Positions 62,689 to 64,000 of a DNA stretch of 64,000 nt are shown piece by piece. Position 1 is the first letter of the stretch; each line of letters starts with the position of its first letter. The DNA comes from Rhodopseudomonas palustris HaA2 (GTDB taxonomy: Bacteria; Pseudomonadota; Alphaproteobacteria; Rhizobiales; Xanthobacteraceae). The stretch spans positions 3,720,001 through 3,784,000 of the forward strand of contig NC_007778.1 in NCBI RefSeq assembly GCF_000013365.1, in the 5' to 3' direction. Under the pieces are notes generated by a model. That model did not search any database, had not been told where the DNA came from, and saw only the letters and a program-made list of their open reading frames with translations. A program made the position numbers and the translations under genes.

Positions 62689-62743
62689 CGGATCATCCGT
62701 TGCCGCAACGGATCATCCGGTGCGTTCGACGGACCATCCGTTG
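62689..62743. repeat. three iterated sites (iterons) upstream of alpA
   Basis: CGGAYCATCCGKTG occurs at 62689-62702, 62709-62722 and 62730-62743, spaced 20 and 21 bp, about two helical turns. Each core GGATCATCC is itself palindromic (GGACCATCC in the third). A degenerate fourth trace follows near 62749. Confidence 0.85.
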
Positions 62744-62805
62744 ATTTGGGATCAAATCCGTTGGTCGTTTTTGACCGCGAAAGATCCAGCCTACCCCGCT
62801 ATCTC

Positions 62806-62827
62806 TTGATGCGTCACCACGCATCAA
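62806..62827 (+). promoter_or_regulatory. inverted repeat overlapping the alpA ribosome site
   Basis: TTGATGCG-TCACCA-CGCATCAA is an 8-bp perfect inverted repeat whose right arm runs into the AAGGAG ribosome site of the next gene. It could be an operator or an mRNA hairpin that limits translation. Confidence 0.5.
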
Positions 62828-62840
62828 GGAGTTTTGGACA

Positions 62841-63062
62841 GTGGCACGGTACACCAAAGCAAACGAACTTCTCGCCTATCTGGGATTCAGCCGTTCAACG
62901 CTGAGTCGGCATATCGCCAATGATCCGACGTTCCCGCGTCCTATTTTCATCGGCCGGACTCGGCGTTTCGACCTGGACCAGGTCGAAGCATGGCTGGCGG
63001 CGCGCCCGACGACGGCAACGGCAGCCAACGAAAACGCGCGCGGGGCCACCCATGCCGCCTGA
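62841..63062 (+). CDS. AlpA-family excisionase/regulator
   Basis: 73-aa small winged-helix DNA-binding protein (GTG start, AAGGAG nine bases upstream). The AlpA/MerR-like helix-turn-helix is LLAYLGFSRSTLSRHIANDPTFPRPIFIGRTRRFDLDQVEAWLA. Such proteins act as excision directionality factors or activate the integrase in P4-like elements. It is preceded by the iterons and an inverted repeat, and its end overlaps the next small ORF. Confidence 0.85.
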   Translation: MARYTKANELLAYLGFSRSTLSRHIANDPTFPRPIFIGRTRRFDLDQVEAWLAARPTTATAANENARGATHAA

Positions 63063-63216
63063 AATCACGACCAAGATCAATGAACCGGCCTACCTGATCG
63101 AACTCGCGGACGCGCTCGACGGCGCGGACGAAACCACCTTGGGGCCGACCGACTCCCGTCTCGCTGCTGAGGCGCTACGGCTTCACGCCGCCTACCTCGA
63201 TAGCGTAGCGCCCTAA
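63052..63216 (+). CDS. small hypothetical protein of the element
   Basis: 54-aa ORF from ATG 63052, overlapping the alpA stop by 11 bp (MPPEITTKINEPAYLIELADAL...). It is acidic and helical, with no recognised domain. The tight overlap supports translation after alpA. Confidence 0.6.
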   Translation: MPPEITTKINEPAYLIELADALDGADETTLGPTDSRLAAEALRLHAAYLDSVAP

Positions 63217-63328
63217 GACCTCGCGCCAGCTACGCCCGACGCTCCCCACCACCCCAACAATCCGAACTGCCCCCCGTCGCCGGACGCTCTGGCGCGAACG
63301 ATGGCGCCCGCGCGCCCAAAGGAAAGCT

Positions 63329-63547
63329 ATGGACACGTATCTGACGAAATTCGCTACCGACCGCGAAATCGCCTTCGGCGCGCTCGGCATCATTGAGGCC
63401 GAACGCGAAACCTACCCGCCGGGCAGTCCGGCCGCCGAAGCCGGTGCGGCGGCGTCGGAGAAGGCAAAACGCGATCCCGCGGCGGGAATGGCCGGCATCG
63501 TCGCGGTTGAGGCCGGCTTGGCCGTGCAGTTGAACTCCAATTGCTGA
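63329..63547 (+). CDS. small hypothetical protein of the element
   Basis: 72-aa ORF with AGGAAAG close to the ATG. Sequence MDTYLTKFATDREIAFGALGIIEAERETYP then a Gly/Ala-rich part. No known domain. The 112 bp before it hold no gene. Confidence 0.6.
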   Translation: MDTYLTKFATDREIAFGALGIIEAERETYPPGSPAAEAGAAASEKAKRDPAAGMAGIVAVEAGLAVQLNSNC

Positions 63548-63615
63548 GGGGAGATCGGAATGGGCTGTTAGACCCGGTGTCCGGCTCCGAAACTTCCCAA
63601 CAAAACTCAAAAAGA

Positions 63616-63640
63616 AGCCCCGGCATTGGGTGCCGGGGCT
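63616..63640. terminator. strong hairpin between two small genes of the element
   Basis: AGCCCCGGCA-TTGGG-TGCCGGGGCT is a perfect 10-bp stem. On the minus strand it is followed by TCTTTTTGAG, a terminator-like U tract; on the plus strand no U tract follows. No minus-strand gene lies nearby, so its direction is uncertain. Confidence 0.5.
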
Positions 63641-63649
63641 GTGAGTCAG

Positions 63650-64000
63650 ATGACGAAGGAAGATGACGTGAATAACGATGCTCCCCCCGCACCCGCGCGA
63701 CAAGGCTATACGGATCGCCCGAAGCGTTACCGCCTTCGCACGCGGCGTGGCTGGGAAATCTACCTTCCGCCGACCGGTGAACCGGTCCCGTTTGCTGTTG
63801 AGCATCGCGGCGAAATTTGCCTCGTACATAGCGTCGTCAGCGACGCGCAATACTTCGCCAAGTATCCGGAAGCGCGGTATCGCTTCACGGTGCGCATTGA
63901 CAACGAGGCGATGGATTGGACTTTCGTGACGCGCCAGGGCGGCACGATCAGTGGCGATCGATACGATCTCTTCTGTCGGTTGCAACACGACAGACACGGC
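63650..64000 (+). CDS. hypothetical protein of the element, C-terminus off window
   Basis: An open frame of 117 codons from ATG 63650 (MTKEDDVNNDAPPAPARQGY) runs off the window end without a stop. It has a basic stretch RPKRYRLRTRRGWEIYLPPTG, then mixed residues typical of a globular domain. AAGGAAG-like ribosome sites lie inside the start region; GTG 63668 is an alternative start. No family recognised. Confidence 0.55.
   Translation, partial: MTKEDDVNNDAPPAPARQGYTDRPKRYRLRTRRGWEIYLPPTGEPVPFAVEHRGEICLVHSVVSDAQYFAKYPEARYRFTVRIDNEAMDWTFVTRQGGTISGDRYDLFCRLQHDRHG

Noticed and set aside
62689-62743. CRISPR array
   Set aside because: Only three 14-bp repeats with 6-7 bp gaps and no cas genes; better explained as iterated protein-binding sites.

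Overview
The window (high GC, dense genes, frequent 1 or 4 base stop/start overlaps) looks like chromosomal DNA of an alphaproteobacterium of the Rhodopseudomonas/Bradyrhizobium group. The clues are the gene families, the two types of palindromic intergenic repeat, and the cobalamin gene set. The assignment rests on style and family recognition, not on a database search.

Region by region. (1) 1-19.2 kb, mostly minus strand: a catabolic block. It holds a DMT-type exporter cut by the window edge, an aldo/keto reductase, an intradiol dioxygenase, a serine hydrolase and a membrane protein. Then comes an acyl-CoA set: enoyl-CoA hydratase, two-subunit biotin-dependent acyl-CoA carboxylase, acyl-CoA ligase, beta-keto acid cleavage enzyme, AraC regulator, glutathione transferase, orphan periplasmic binding protein and two acyl-CoA dehydrogenases. 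Together they suggest oxidation of a branched or terpenoid-like acid by dehydrogenation, carboxylation and hydration. Its spacers carry four palindromic repeats and an 11-copy TTGGC pentanucleotide tract just upstream of the ligase. (2) 19.4-33.6 kb: a hybrid histidine kinase; a siderophore uptake group (TonB receptor, PepSY protein, small membrane protein, TetR); a YG-rich secreted protein; a ClpP-like membrane protein with a four-helix partner; Tex; a monoglyceride-lipase-like hydrolase; and a metal-chelate binding protein. (3) 33.6-39 kb: a cobalamin region built around two divergent, very similar B12 riboswitches. One faces a small eight-cysteine protein and the other faces cobT-cobS, with cobQ further on. 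(4) 39.7-52.5 kb, minus strand: a complete biotin-dependent malonate decarboxylase cluster in the order madG-(41-aa membrane peptide)-madB-birA-madA-madE-madC-madD-madH-madK-madF-madL-madM, followed by the biotin importer bioM-bioN-bioY. It encodes malonate uptake, ACP prosthetic group synthesis, attachment and acetylation, carboxyl transfer to biotin, a membrane carboxybiotin decarboxylase that is probably a Na+ pump, biotin ligation and biotin import. (5) 53-60.4 kb: a molybdopterin oxidoreductase, then an RND efflux pump with a divergent TetR and two matching operator-like palindromes. (6) 60.64 kb to the end: the left edge of an integrated element. A 3' fragment of a tRNA-Lys(CTT) gene marks the attachment site. 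It is followed by a P4-type tyrosine integrase, an AlpA-type regulator preceded by three iterated sites, and small unknown ORFs, the last running off the window.

No CRISPR array, rRNA, intact tRNA or insertion sequence was seen. The most notable items are the self-contained malonate decarboxylase plus biotin supply locus with its 41-aa membrane peptide, the duplicated divergent B12 riboswitches each followed by a tiny ORF, and the simple-sequence repeat in the acyl-CoA operon.
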